Assembly (NCBI RefSeq): GCF_000013045.1
Contig: NC_007677.1
Span: 1,736,001-1,800,000, forward strand
From: Salinibacter ruber DSM 13855
GTDB lineage: Bacteria > Bacteroidota > Rhodothermia > Rhodothermales > Salinibacteraceae
Reading direction: 5' to 3'
Length of the DNA stretch: 64,000 nt
The notes below the pieces were generated by a model. The model was not told the DNA's origin. It saw only the letters and a program-made list of their open reading frames with translations, and ran no database searches. Position numbers and translations under genes: made by a program. Positions within the stretch are counted from its first letter, which is position 1. Every line of letters begins with the position of its first letter. This document shows positions 23,861 to 32,901 of the stretch, piece by piece.

Positions 23861-25357
23861 CTACTCTCTTGGGGAATCCGACCCGGTGCGACGTCCGCCG
23901 TCGACGTACGGGTCGGCAATGGTGCCCGTGGCCCACTGAAAGGTCGCGTGGGCCTTCAAGGTGCTAATTTGGGCGGCGATGAACTGCTTTCGGGCCTTCG
24001 CCAGGGACTGCTCCCGCTTGTTGAGCACGAACAGCGTGCCCTGTCCTTGCTCGAAGCGCCGCTGCTCCAGTCGCCGAAGTTGTTCAGCGAGCCGCTCGTT
24101 GCGCTGGGCCGATTGGGCCCGGCGGTGGGCCTGGGACAGGGCGGCGAGGGCGGACTTCACGTCCGCCCGCACTGTTCGCCTAGCGATGTCTTGTTTTAGT
24201 TTGAGGTCGCGCAGCGCAATTTCGGTTTTCTCCACCTCGCTGCGGCGGCTCCGGGAAAAGAACGGCTGGTCGACCTCGAAGCCCACCTTGACGTCCGAAA
24301 TGTTCAGCGGACTGTCCGTGTACGACACGGCCTGGGCCTCAAGTTTAACCTTGGGGCGGAGCTGCTCCTGCGCCAGCCGCTGCTCGATCTCAGTCTTCTG
24401 GCGCTTGAGATCCATCACCCGCAGCATAGGGCGGCGCGCGAGGGCGGTCTCCACGGCATCCGCCCGTCGGGTGGTATCTACAGGGGCGGGCATGTCCAGG
24501 TCCGGGGGCGCGTAGCGGAACGTCGCGGGGGAGCCGTCTTCCTCCCACAGAAACGTGGCGAGCTTGATGCGCTTCTCGCGGGCGGTCCGTCGCGCTTTCT
24601 CCAGCGTCGCCTGTCGGCTGGCGGTCGTCCGGGCCGCATCGACGCTGTCGACCGCCGGAATTTGGCCGGCCCGCGCCTTTTTCGTGACCAGGGCCTGGCG
24701 CCGCTCCGCCAACCGGAGGAGCCCGCGGCTCACCTCCAGGGTCTGCCGGGCCTTTACCCAGTCCCAGAAGGCCCGAGAAGCCTTCAGCAGCAACCGATTT
24801 CGTTTTCTGGCCTGCAGGGCGTCGGCCCGACGGGGCGCCAGCCGGGCCTTATCGAGCGCGGCGCGGGACTTGTCGGTCCGGAACCCCCCGAGCGGCGCGA
24901 ACGAGAGGCCCAAGCGCGTTTCCCCCACCCGGGAGGTCTTCACCGACGGGTCGATGCTGGAGCCGAGCCCACGGCGATAGTCGAACTTGAGGGTGGGGCT
25001 CGCCGGCAGATTCAGGGGCCAGCTGACCCCACTCCGCAGGACGTTCAGCTTGTCCGCATCATCCTGCGTCTTGTACTCGTATCCGGATACGAGTGCCGGT
25101 TCGAAGCCGCCTCGGGCGTTTAGGACCCGGGCCGCAGCCCGGTCGTCCTCCAATCGGTTGGCCCGGGCGGACGGACTGGTCGCCAGCACCCGGCGACGAA
25201 CGTCATCCAGGGTGAGCACCGGGCAGTCGTCCGACGACGAGCAGGGGATAGCGGCATTCGGGGCGCCGCTTCGCTCCGGCGTCCCAAACTCTTGTGCCTG
25301 GGCCGCCGTCCCCATCAGGGCGACTGCGAGGATAACGACAAAAACGCGGGCGGTCAT
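23861..25357 (-). CDS. TolC-family outer-membrane efflux protein
   Basis: 498 aa from the ATG at 25357. Signal peptide (VFVVILAVALMGTAAQA). TolC proteins form a trimeric channel across outer membrane and periplasm. The two repeated helical halves are visible: LTLDDVRRRVLATSPS with ASRAFWDWVKARQTLEV, then DVKSALAALSQAHRRAQ with RRFEQGQGTLFVLNKREQS. Third gene of an ABC-HlyD-TolC operon, 49 bp after the HlyD gene. A Cys pair near the mature N-terminus (IPCSSSDDCPV) is an unusual addition. Confidence 0.92.
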   Translation of the reverse strand: MTARVFVVILAVALMGTAAQAQEFGTPERSGAPNAAIPCSSSDDCPVLTLDDVRRRVLATSPSARANRLEDDRAAARVLNARGGFEPALVSGYEYKTQDDADKLNVLRSGVSWPLNLPASPTLKFDYRRGLGSSIDPSVKTSRVGETRLGLSFAPLGGFRTDKSRAALDKARLAPRRADALQARKRNRLLLKASRAFWDWVKARQTLEVSRGLLRLAERRQALVTKKARAGQIPAVDSVDAARTTASRQATLEKARRTAREKRIKLATFLWEEDGSPATFRYAPPDLDMPAPVDTTRRADAVETALARRPMLRVMDLKRQKTEIEQRLAQEQLRPKVKLEAQAVSYTDSPLNISDVKVGFEVDQPFFSRSRRSEVEKTEIALRDLKLKQDIARRTVRADVKSALAALSQAHRRAQSAQRNERLAEQLRRLEQRRFEQGQGTLFVLNKREQSLAKARKQFIAAQISTLKAHATFQWATGTIADPYVDGGRRTGSDSPRE

Positions 25358-25406
25358 CCGTATCGGGGGGTGAGACGTGTTGAATCGTCGCGGCACTCCC
25401 GGTCGG

Positions 25407-26702
25407 CTACTTCGCCGGGGCCGTGCCCTGTTGCGTAGAGAGCTGGGGGGGAAGGCCGTTCATGCGGCGCCAAATTTCGTACCCGAGCGACACGCTGGAC
25501 AGTAGCACGGAGCCCTTCGCCGGCGCGCCCTGGCGAAGGTATTCGGGACTGGGCCAGCTGGTGGTGTCGGACGTATCCGGCACGACCAGCATTCGGAAGC
25601 GGCCGGAGCCGTCCCCGACGGGGTCGATGAAGCGAACCGTTCCCGTGAAGGTGCCGGTGGAGGCGTCGGGGAGCCCCGAAAACTGGAGGGCGGGAAATCC
25701 GGAAAATTGGAGCTGGACCTGCCGGCCCGGTTCAATGAGGGAGGCGCCGATGCTGCTCACGAAGAGCTCCGCGGCCCGGTCGTCCGTCTTAGGGGCCACT
25801 GTCGCGAGCGTGGTCCCCTTCTTCACGATCTGGCCCGGTCCCACGCGGTTGATGCTGGACACCGTTCCGCTGATGGGGGCGCGCACGATGGCATTGGATG
25901 CGCGTTCGCGGGCATTGCCGACCTTGCGGCTGAGCGCCGCCTGCTTGGCCTCCAGCTTCTGCTCCTTGCGCTCCACGTTGAGGCGGGCCGACTCGACCGC
26001 CCGGCGCGCCGCGGCCAGGTCCGCGGCGGCGGCGACCGAGTCGGTCCGTGCCTTTTGGAATTTGAGGCGGGCGGTCTCCAGGTCCCGGACGGACGAGATG
26101 CCGTCGTCCTGCAGGTCCTCGATGCGGGCCAGCCGGGTGCGGGCCGTCGAGACGCCCAGGGTGGCGTTGCTGACCTTCTCGTCGGCGGACCGGCGTTTCT
26201 GGCGGGCCTGGGCAAGCTTCTGGCGGGCCCGCTCTACCTCCAGGCGCAGCCCGTTGAGCGTATTGGTCCGTTGGGCGGCCACCCGATCCGCAAACTGGTC
26301 GTCCAGGTAGGAGGAGCCCAGATCCTCCAGGACCGCGACGGTGTCGCCCTTTGCCACCTCGTCCCCCTCGACGACGTGCCAGTCGGCGACGCGGGCCGAG
26401 ATTCGGGATTCGACGGTCCGGGGGCGGGCCTCCGGGGCGTAGGCCGTAACCTCACCGCTGCCGGAGACCGTCTGGCGCCACGGGACGAACGCCAGCGCCA
26501 CGCCCAGGACGACGAGAAAAAGTGCCGAGACGACGAGAATCGAGCGCGTGATTGCAGGGGACTGTGCGGCCTGGAGGGCACTCGTGCGTCCCAGATCCGT
26601 GGGCGCGTCCATCTCCGCCGTCGGCTGCAGCCATTGCCGCTCCTGGGAAGGGGGGCGTGCGTCGGGGGCGGAGGAGTCCGAATCGGGCCGGTCAGCGCTC
26701 AT
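25407..26702 (-). CDS. HlyD-family membrane fusion protein
   Basis: 431 aa from the ATG at 26702. A cytosolic N-terminal tail of about 70 residues precedes one membrane helix (SILVVSALFLVVLGVALAF), then a lipoyl-type strand pair (VSGSGEVTAY, VEGDEVAKGDTV), a long coiled coil (RLEVERARQKLAQARQKRR onward) and the second half of the lipoyl domain (RAPISGTVSSINRVGPGQIV). These proteins link an inner-membrane ABC exporter to TolC. Second gene of the operon; 93 bp separate it from the ABC gene. Confidence 0.93.
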   Translation of the reverse strand: MSADRPDSDSSAPDARPPSQERQWLQPTAEMDAPTDLGRTSALQAAQSPAITRSILVVSALFLVVLGVALAFVPWRQTVSGSGEVTAYAPEARPRTVESRISARVADWHVVEGDEVAKGDTVAVLEDLGSSYLDDQFADRVAAQRTNTLNGLRLEVERARQKLAQARQKRRSADEKVSNATLGVSTARTRLARIEDLQDDGISSVRDLETARLKFQKARTDSVAAAADLAAARRAVESARLNVERKEQKLEAKQAALSRKVGNARERASNAIVRAPISGTVSSINRVGPGQIVKKGTTLATVAPKTDDRAAELFVSSIGASLIEPGRQVQLQFSGFPALQFSGLPDASTGTFTGTVRFIDPVGDGSGRFRMLVVPDTSDTTSWPSPEYLRQGAPAKGSVLLSSVSLGYEIWRRMNGLPPQLSTQQGTAPAK

Positions 26703-26795
26703 GTCGGGCAAACGTGTGGGCCGAGAAAAACAGATGAACGATGGGGGGGCGCCCAATCGGGCCACGAGGAGGCGGGAAACACCAGGGCGCGCCGG

Positions 26796-29129
26796 CTAGG
26801 ACGGGACCCCGTCTCCCTGTACCGCCGAGACGAGGCGCGGAAAGTGGCGGCGCAGGAAGTCGTCGGACTCGCCGTTCAACTGATCCGCTGCGCCCCGCCA
26901 CACGATTTCGCCCTGCTCCAGCACGAGCACCTGATCGGCCCGGCGCACGGCCGTCGGGTTGTCGTCGGCCGCGGAGACGATGGTCCACGCGTCGTGCCCG
27001 TACAGGCGGTCGGCAAGGGTCTGCTTCACCGGGTCCTCGATGCCGTTGAACGGCTCGTCTAGAATTAGCAGTCGGGGCTCCCCGATCACTGCCCGCGCGA
27101 TCATGATGCGCCGGACCATGCCCTGCGGCAGCCCGAGGCCCGCGGACGTGATGGGGGTCTGTAGTCCGTCGGGAAGTTCCAGGATGGCGTCTTCGAGGCA
27201 GGCCAGGTGGAGGGCCTGCTCCACGTCGGCGTAGCTCAGCGAGCGGCCCATGGTGATGTTCTCCTCCACCGTGCCCTTAAACAGCTCGTCGTTGGACAGG
27301 GCTAGGCCCACGACGCTCCGGTACGCCTGCGGGTCGAGGCGGGCGATGTCGTGTCCGTCGAACGTGATCTGTCCCTGATCGGGGGTGTGCATCCGCACGA
27401 GGGCCTGCGTGAGGGTCGTCTTTCCGGCCCCGCTGTCCCCGACGATGCACAGGTGGTCGCCCGGCGCGACGTCGAACGAAACGCCACTGAGTGCCGGCGA
27501 GGCGTCCTCGTACCCGATGGTCACGTTGCGCACCCTAAGCGGGGCGGGGCCGGAGCCGGAGGGCACCTCCTCCCCGCCGACCTCCTCCAAGGGCTTCTCG
27601 GTCACGTGCAGGATCTTGCTGATTGCCGTCAGCAGGTCGTAGCCGGACGCGAACAGCTGTACCAGGTTGAAGCCGTTGTTGGTGAGGTACACGATCAGGA
27701 GCTCCGCGGCGACGAACTGGCCGAGCGTGATGTCGCCCTGCGTGACTAGGTACCCGCCGATTCCGAGGGCGAGCCCGACGATGATGGCCCGGAAGGCCGC
27801 CGCGGCCGCGAGCTGACGCCCAAAAATGCGGAAGTGGTTGCCGCGCGCCCGAACGTAGTCGGAGGCCAGCCGGTCGGTGCGGGCGTGCACGTACGACGGC
27901 GACCCGTTCAGCTTGAAGCTTTGCTGGCACCGGGCGAGGTCTTCCAACCAGTGGGCGGTGGCGTACTTGAAGCTCGACTGTTCGATGCTCGTCCGCAGGC
28001 CGCGTCGTCCCAGGCCCCAGATGAGCACCGGGGTGAACAGGACGGCCATCAGGCCGACAATCAGGAAAAACGAACTGTAGACCGTGAGTAGAATGAGGCT
28101 CACCAGCGCGATGAGCGCGTACACCATCCCGTCGAGGAGAATTTTCGACAGGCTCTTCTGCATCGAGACCACGTCGAAGAACCGGTTGACCAGGGCCGGG
28201 CCGTACTCCCCTTCCAGTTCCGACCGTTTCATGAGAGGCAGCCGGTAGGCCATCTCCATGGAGGTGGAGGCAAAGAGGCGACGCTGCAGCATGTCCACCG
28301 TGTAGTATTTCAGGATGTCGAAGCCCCCGTACAGCAGGAGCCCCACGGTGATTGCGACACACAGCACCACGATCTGATTGGTGAACGTCCCCAGCGACAC
28401 CGAGTCGATGATGCCCTGCGACGCGAGGGGCACCGTGAGCGAAAAGATGGCCACCATGGCGGCGTAGACCGCCACCGTGACGAGGTCCTTGCCCTCGTCG
28501 CTGAGTAGGCTGAGGAGACTGGCGAAGGTCTCCTGGATGTTCTCGCGGTGGTCGTGCGGGTCGTGGATGTATTCCGCCGACCGGATGCCCGAGCCCGACG
28601 AGGACTGCCGTTCGCTGTCGAGAAAATGAGGCGTTTCCCCTTCGATGTGGAGAAAAGACACCGTTCCGTCGGGCCCAGCCAGGGCGTCTGGGCCCACGCG
28701 TTGCACCTCGTCCTGCCCAAAGCTGCGGACGGACAGGACGCTGGCGCGGGTCTCCTCAACCACCCCCAGACTCCGGTCCGACATGAGTACCACATCGCCG
28801 GGGGCTGCTTCCTTCAGCACATCGGAGGGCGACAGGGACTGAGGCTTCATCACCAATCCGCGAGCGCGGCCGTAGTCGGCCAGAAGGCCGAGGATGGTGT
28901 CCGGGGTGACCGTCTTCACCTGCAAGAACCCGCGGAGGCGCTCGGGGCTCACGTCCCGGTCCACGCGCCGCTGGACGACGCCAAACGCCTCGACAGCCTG
29001 TTCGGTCAGCGATGGATCCGCAGAGGCCGCCCCGGCCTGAGAGACTGTTTTCGACTGGTCGCTGAGGACTCCATCACCGCGTTTCGGCATCGGGCTGGGC
29101 TGTGAGGCTGGGGCAGGGCACATTGACAT
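26796..29129 (-). CDS. ABC exporter with C39-like domain and divergent ATPase motifs
   Basis: 777 aa, start ATG at 29129 with AAAAGG six bases upstream. Order: N-terminal region of about 150 aa resembling an inactive C39 peptidase-like domain (no catalytic Cys), six membrane helices (about 220-480), then a nucleotide-binding domain. Walker A GDSGAGKTT and Walker B LLILDEPFNG with its Glu are normal. The Q-loop Gln is missing (GLALSNDELF), the LSGGQ signature reads LPQGM, and the H-loop His reads Asp (VSAADDN). First gene of a type I export operon with HlyD and TolC genes; the substrate is unknown. Confidence 0.9.
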   Translation of the reverse strand: MSMCPAPASQPSPMPKRGDGVLSDQSKTVSQAGAASADPSLTEQAVEAFGVVQRRVDRDVSPERLRGFLQVKTVTPDTILGLLADYGRARGLVMKPQSLSPSDVLKEAAPGDVVLMSDRSLGVVEETRASVLSVRSFGQDEVQRVGPDALAGPDGTVSFLHIEGETPHFLDSERQSSSGSGIRSAEYIHDPHDHRENIQETFASLLSLLSDEGKDLVTVAVYAAMVAIFSLTVPLASQGIIDSVSLGTFTNQIVVLCVAITVGLLLYGGFDILKYYTVDMLQRRLFASTSMEMAYRLPLMKRSELEGEYGPALVNRFFDVVSMQKSLSKILLDGMVYALIALVSLILLTVYSSFFLIVGLMAVLFTPVLIWGLGRRGLRTSIEQSSFKYATAHWLEDLARCQQSFKLNGSPSYVHARTDRLASDYVRARGNHFRIFGRQLAAAAAFRAIIVGLALGIGGYLVTQGDITLGQFVAAELLIVYLTNNGFNLVQLFASGYDLLTAISKILHVTEKPLEEVGGEEVPSGSGPAPLRVRNVTIGYEDASPALSGVSFDVAPGDHLCIVGDSGAGKTTLTQALVRMHTPDQGQITFDGHDIARLDPQAYRSVVGLALSNDELFKGTVEENITMGRSLSYADVEQALHLACLEDAILELPDGLQTPITSAGLGLPQGMVRRIMIARAVIGEPRLLILDEPFNGIEDPVKQTLADRLYGHDAWTIVSAADDNPTAVRRADQVLVLEQGEIVWRGAADQLNGESDDFLRRHFPRLVSAVQGDGVPS

Positions 29130-29477
29130 AAGTTGCCTTTTGGAACAGCGATACTATCGACGCTCTATCAAATTGATCTGAAAAAATGACGTAACGGCCG
29201 GGACGTGACGGTATCGTAAGGTGCCGGGGCCTGGTTGGGCGTCTGTCCTCCGCGCGGGGCCGGATCCTTGGGGGCGTGCGGCCACGGGGCCCGGCTCGCC
29301 GATGCGCTCACTGCCGCGAGACATTCCTCCTTGGGCACAGGGCCTGGCCCATCCGTTATTTTGTCGCTGAGTCGGCGCGACTGAGCGCCCGAACGTGTTG
29401 GGCGGGAGCCGCGGGCGGGCCGTACCGGAGGGCGCGAACCAGATCCCGTCGAGTGCTTATACTAGAAGCTCCAAATT
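29130..29477. promoter_or_regulatory. Divergent intergenic region, exporter operon / tRNA-Leu
   Basis: 348 bp. It should hold the exporter promoter on the minus strand; an AT-rich patch lies at about 29150-29195. On the plus strand a TATACT box (29458-29463) sits 14 bp before the tRNA. No gene seen. Confidence 0.5.
29458..29463 (+). promoter_or_regulatory. Candidate -10 box for tRNA-Leu
   Basis: TATACT, 14 bases before the first tRNA base, a good distance for a tRNA promoter. The matching -35 region (about 29435-29440, cgaacc) is weak. Confidence 0.4.
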
Positions 29478-29757
29478 GCCGGGGTGGCGGAATTGGTAGA
29501 CGCAACGGACTTAGACAAATGAGTGCTGGGGCGGAAACGCCTCACGTAGATCTGCTCAAAGTCAGGGAAGCCTTTTGACTGGTAATCCTGAGCCAAGCCC
29601 GACTTTGGGAAGGTGCAGAGACTTGACGGGCAGCACCTACGTCCGGCCGGATACGGTGAAGAGAAAGTCCAGACCACGCCCCACCAATGAAAATTGGAGT
29701 GGTACGAAAATCCGTTGGGCCTTGTGGCCCGTGTGGGTTCGAGTCCCACCCCCGGTA
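29478..29757 (+). tRNA. tRNA-Leu(UAA), interrupted by a group I intron
   Basis: The exons are 29478-29512 and 29707-29757. Joined, they give acceptor GCCGGGG/CCCCGGU (first pair G-U), D stem GCG/CGC, anticodon stem ACGGA/UCCGU with loop C-U-U-A-A-A-A (anticodon UAA), a long variable arm GGGCC-UUGU-GGCCC, and T arm GUGGG-UUCGAGU-CCCAC with discriminator A. The long variable arm and anticodon identify leucine. The CCA end is not encoded (ACCG follows). The intron lies between anticodon bases U34 and A35, the same place as in cyanobacterial and plastid tRNA-Leu(UAA). Confidence 0.95.
29513..29706 (+). ncRNA. Self-splicing group I intron, 194 nt, in tRNA-Leu(UAA)
   Basis: P1: exon ACUU (29509-29512) pairs with GAGU (29521-29524), placing a U-G pair at the 5' splice site. 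P2: GGGGCG/CGCCUC (29528-29533/29538-29543) closed by GAAA. The conserved core is seen as AAUCCUGAGCCAA (from 29584), GGUGCAGAGACUUGACGGG (29612-29630) and GAAGAGAAAGUCC (29658-29670). P7: GACUU (29620-29624) with AAGUC (29665-29669). P8: CACC (29634-29637) with GGUG (29655-29658). A P9-like stem with a GAAA-type loop precedes the last base, G29706. All this is as in the small tRNA introns of subgroup IC3. No homing endonuclease is encoded. Confidence 0.94.
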
Positions 29758-30283
29758 CCGGCGTTTGCTTCCCCGAGAACAGGCACGTGGGCCTGCCACT
29801 GCCCCGGCGATTTTCGCCGGGCCTCCACGCCAACCCTCGCGGCGTGCGGGCCTGTTCTACACCATCGGGCGCGTGCGGGACAGGGTCGAGAGGCCCGCTG
29901 AGACTCGGTCTCCCACAGCCGCTCCCCCAGAAGGACGGAGACAATCCCCGGGCCGCCCGGAGAATGTGTGCTGTGCGCCGGGCCGTTTCTTTGCCTCTGG
30001 TCTCGATTGCACAGGCCTGCACCTCGGCGTCGAGTGCCGCCAGGGGGAGGGAAGATCCCACGCGTTGTTGCGCGCCTCGTGAACAACGTCGATCAGTTGG
30101 GGCACGGCCGAGGGTGCCGTGCGTTAGACCGGAAGGCGTGAAGGGCGTACAGGGGGAGGGGCTCCGTGTAGGGGAAGACGCTCCTGGTGGCCACACCGTG
30201 GGGCACGAACTAGATGGGCGTGGCTCCGTAGCCCCGTGCGGCATCTGTTTGCAGTCTCGTACATCGATCCGACGCGCCCGCCG
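29758..30283. other. Intergenic stretch after tRNA-Leu
   Basis: 526 bp without a convincing gene. It holds one strong hairpin (29803-29821). The panC promoter should lie in the 3' part. I see no second tRNA and no known small RNA. Confidence 0.5.
29803..29821 (+). terminator. Hairpin downstream of tRNA-Leu, possible terminator
   Basis: CCCGGCG-ATTTT-CGCCGGG: a 7-bp GC stem with loop ATTTT, 46 bases after the tRNA. There is no U run after it, so termination is plausible but not typical. Confidence 0.35.
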
Positions 30284-31171
30284 ATGGAACTGCTTCGCAC
30301 CGTTGACGCCATGCAGGCCCAGGCCGACGCGGCCCGGGCCGAGGGACAAACGCTCGCCCTCGTGCCGACCTTGGGGGCCCTGCACGAGGGACACCTGGCG
30401 CTCGTGCGCCGGGCCTTGAACGAGGCCGACCATGTGACCGTCTCTGTCTTTGTGAATCCCACTCAGTTTGGGCCGGGCGAAGACTACGACGACTACCCGC
30501 GCGATCTGGAGGGCGACCGGGAGACGCTGGAGGCGCTCGACGTGGACGCAATGTTTGCGCCGTCGGTTGAAGAGATGTATCCCTATGCCGACGACGAGGC
30601 CCTGCCCGGCCCTCTCGCGTGGGTCGACGTGGAGCGGCTCGACGAGCATCTCTGTGGCGCGTACCGCGAGGGGCACTTTCGGGGGGTCACCACCGTCGTG
30701 ACTAAGCTCTTCCACGCCTGCAAGCCCGACGTGGCGGTCTTCGGCCGCAAGGACGCCCAGCAGTACGTCATCCTCCAGCGCCTCGTGGAAGACCTGCTCT
30801 TCGACATTGAAATTGTGGGCGTGCCGACCGTGCGGGAGCCCGACGGCCTCGCGCAGTCGTCCCGGAACGAGTACCTCGACCCCGAAGAGCGGGAGCAGGC
30901 GACGGTGCTGTACGCGGCCGTCACCGCCGCCGAAGAGGCGATCGAAGGGGGGGAACAGGCGGCGGAAGGTGTTGTTGGAGCGATGGAAAATGAACTCGCG
31001 GCGGCCCCCGACGCGGATGTGCAGTACGCGGAGGTCGTGGACGCCCACACCCTTCAGCCCGTCGACCACCTCGTGCCCGGGCAGGAGGTGCTGGCCGCCG
31101 TAGCGGTTTTCTTTGGCGAGACGCGTCTTATCGACAACACCTTCGTGCAGGTGCCGCCGGCTCAGGCGTAG
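30284..31171 (+). CDS. panC: Pantothenate synthetase PanC
   Basis: 295 aa from the ATG at 30284 (MELLRTVDAM). Joins pantoate and beta-alanine with ATP to make pantothenate. The ATP-binding HIGH-type motif is in VPTLGALHEGHLALV, with VFVNPTQFGPGED, GHFRGVTTVVTKLF, VFGRKDAQQYVILQRLV and the KMSKS-like QSSRNEYL. It is followed 41 bp later by panD, which supplies its beta-alanine, so this is a panCD operon. Confidence 0.97.
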   Translation: MELLRTVDAMQAQADAARAEGQTLALVPTLGALHEGHLALVRRALNEADHVTVSVFVNPTQFGPGEDYDDYPRDLEGDRETLEALDVDAMFAPSVEEMYPYADDEALPGPLAWVDVERLDEHLCGAYREGHFRGVTTVVTKLFHACKPDVAVFGRKDAQQYVILQRLVEDLLFDIEIVGVPTVREPDGLAQSSRNEYLDPEEREQATVLYAAVTAAEEAIEGGEQAAEGVVGAMENELAAAPDADVQYAEVVDAHTLQPVDHLVPGQEVLAAVAVFFGETRLIDNTFVQVPPAQA

Positions 31172-31212
31172 GGGCCGGGCGCCATGCTTCTTGTGCAATT
31201 CCCTTCTCCCCC

Positions 31213-31653
31213 ATGGACCTTTCGATGCTCAGGGCAAAGCTCCACCGGCTTCGCGTCACCGAGGCCGACCTGTATTATGAGGGGTCGATTACCATCGACG
31301 AGGAGCTGTTGGACGCCGCCGGTCTGCTGCCCTACGAGAAGGTGCAGGTGGTGAACGTGAACAATGGCAGTCGGCTCGAAACCTACACGATTCCGGGGGA
31401 GGCGGGGGAGCGCACAGTGTGTCTAAACGGCCCGGCGGCCCGGCTGGCGGCCCCGGGAGACGAAGTCATCGTGATCGCGTACGCCGAACTTACCCCTTCT
31501 GAGGCCCGCGAGCATCACCCACGCGTGGTGCACGTCGACGAGAACAACGACGTGACGAAGACACGAACCCTCGACGTCGCGAAGGAAACGGACGAAAACC
31601 TCGCGCCGGACGGCATGGAAGACGTCCTCATTGCCGAGGGGCCGCAGTCATGA
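31213..31653 (+). CDS. panD: Aspartate 1-decarboxylase PanD
   Basis: 146 aa. Makes beta-alanine from aspartate with a pyruvoyl group formed by self-cleavage. The cleavage site is seen in ADLYYEGSITID, between Gly and Ser (residues 24-25), with NNGSRLETYTI and CLNGPAARLAAPGDEVIVIAY further on. The C-terminal ~25 residues (ENLAPDGMEDVLIAEGPQS) are an acidic extension beyond the usual ~126 aa. Downstream of panC. Confidence 0.97.
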   Translation: MDLSMLRAKLHRLRVTEADLYYEGSITIDEELLDAAGLLPYEKVQVVNVNNGSRLETYTIPGEAGERTVCLNGPAARLAAPGDEVIVIAYAELTPSEAREHHPRVVHVDENNDVTKTRTLDVAKETDENLAPDGMEDVLIAEGPQS

Positions 31654-31720
31654 TGAACTACTCGTAGGACCCCGCGTCGGGCCGGCCCACTCGCCCCCCG
31701 GTAGTGCCCGGTTCTCCTTT

Positions 31721-31743
31721 GACCCCCAAGGTCCTCATTTTTT
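31721..31743 (+). terminator. Weak terminator-like hairpin after panD
   Basis: GACC-CCCAA-GGTC (31721-31733), then CTCATTTTTT. The stem is only 4 bp, but the T6 run suits a terminator for panCD. Confidence 0.35.
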
Positions 31744-31933
31744 GAAGCCGTCAATATCCGTTATTGCAATTCAAGCGTTCCGCTCGCTTTGCAGGAAGAC
31801 CGCGGCTGTCGCTGCGAACCTGCGGAACGGTCGGATTCCCACCTGAAATTCGTCCCGACGGGCTCGACACAGTGGGGCTGCAGGCCTAGATTACCCCCGC
31901 GCACTGAATCACTCACAAATCCCTCGCCTCAGC

Positions 31934-32788
31934 ATGTCCGTGCATACCACCGCGGTCGTGGGGGCCGGCACGATGGGCAACGGCATTGCCCACGTCTTCG
32001 CCCTTCACGGCTACGACGCCACCCTCATTGACCTCGACGAGTCGCTCCTCGACGACGCCCGGTCGACGATCGAGGGGAATCTATCGCGCCAGGTCGACAA
32101 CGACGTGATCACGCCGGCGGACAAGGCCGCGGCCCTCGACCGCCTCGCCTTCACGTCCAACACCCCGGAGGGCGTAGCGTCCGCCGATCTGGTCGTCGAG
32201 GCCGTGCCGGAGGCGCAAGAGGTCAAGTCGGAGGTCTTCGGGACACTGGACGCGCACGCCCCTGCCGACGCGATTCTTGCCTCCAACACGTCGTCGATCT
32301 CGATCACCTGGATTGCCGACCAGACCGAGCGGCCCGACCAGGTCATCGGGATGCACTTCTTCAACCCCGTGCCGGTTATGACGCTCGTGGAGGTGGTGCG
32401 GGGACAGCGCACGAGCGACGATACATTCGAGACGGTAGCCGGCGTTGCGGACGACCTTGAGAAGAACCCCGTGGAGGTGGAGGACTACCCGGGCTTCGTG
32501 TCGAACCGCATCCTCATGCCCATGATCAACGAAGCCGTCTTTTGCGTCATGGAGGGCGTGGCCGAGCCCGAAGACATCGATACTGTCATGGAGCTGGGGA
32601 TGAACCACCCGATGGGCCCCCTCACGCTGGCGGACTTTATCGGGCTGGACGTGTGCCTGCACATCCTGGAGGTGCTCCACGACGAGCTCGGGGACGACAA
32701 GTACCGCCCGTGTCCGCTCCTCCGCCGCAAGGTGACGGCCGGTCAGTTGGGTCGGAAGACCGGGGAGGGATTTTTCAACTATGAGTGA
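31934..32788 (+). CDS. 3-hydroxybutyryl-CoA dehydrogenase
   Basis: 284 aa. NAD(P)-dependent oxidation of 3-hydroxyacyl-CoA in fatty acid or butanoate metabolism. Rossmann motif GAGTMGNGIA at residues 10-19, ASNTSSISIT with the catalytic Ser, GMHFFNPVPVMTLVEVV with the catalytic His, FVSNRILMPMINEA and GRKTGEGFFNY at the end. Length matches single-domain Hbd/FadB2 enzymes. Physiological direction not known. Convergent with phoH. Confidence 0.95.
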   Translation: MSVHTTAVVGAGTMGNGIAHVFALHGYDATLIDLDESLLDDARSTIEGNLSRQVDNDVITPADKAAALDRLAFTSNTPEGVASADLVVEAVPEAQEVKSEVFGTLDAHAPADAILASNTSSISITWIADQTERPDQVIGMHFFNPVPVMTLVEVVRGQRTSDDTFETVAGVADDLEKNPVEVEDYPGFVSNRILMPMINEAVFCVMEGVAEPEDIDTVMELGMNHPMGPLTLADFIGLDVCLHILEVLHDELGDDKYRPCPLLRRKVTAGQLGRKTGEGFFNYE

Positions 32789-32820
32789 CCAGCGTCTCGT
32801 AGCGAAACGCAGGGACGTTT

Positions 32821-32846
32821 CCGGTCCTCCCGTGACGGAGGACTGG
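32821..32846. terminator. Strong hairpin between convergent hbd-like and phoH
   Basis: CCGGTCCTCC-CGTGAC-GGAGGACTGG: a 10-bp stem with one G-T pair, placed between two genes that end toward each other. Probably a shared terminator; the plus side has a short T4 run about 10 bases on. Confidence 0.45.
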
Positions 32847-32901
32847 TGACACGTGATTTTGGCCCACGATATGGGCTCGAAAGCCCCTCCCGCCTCATGC
32901 T

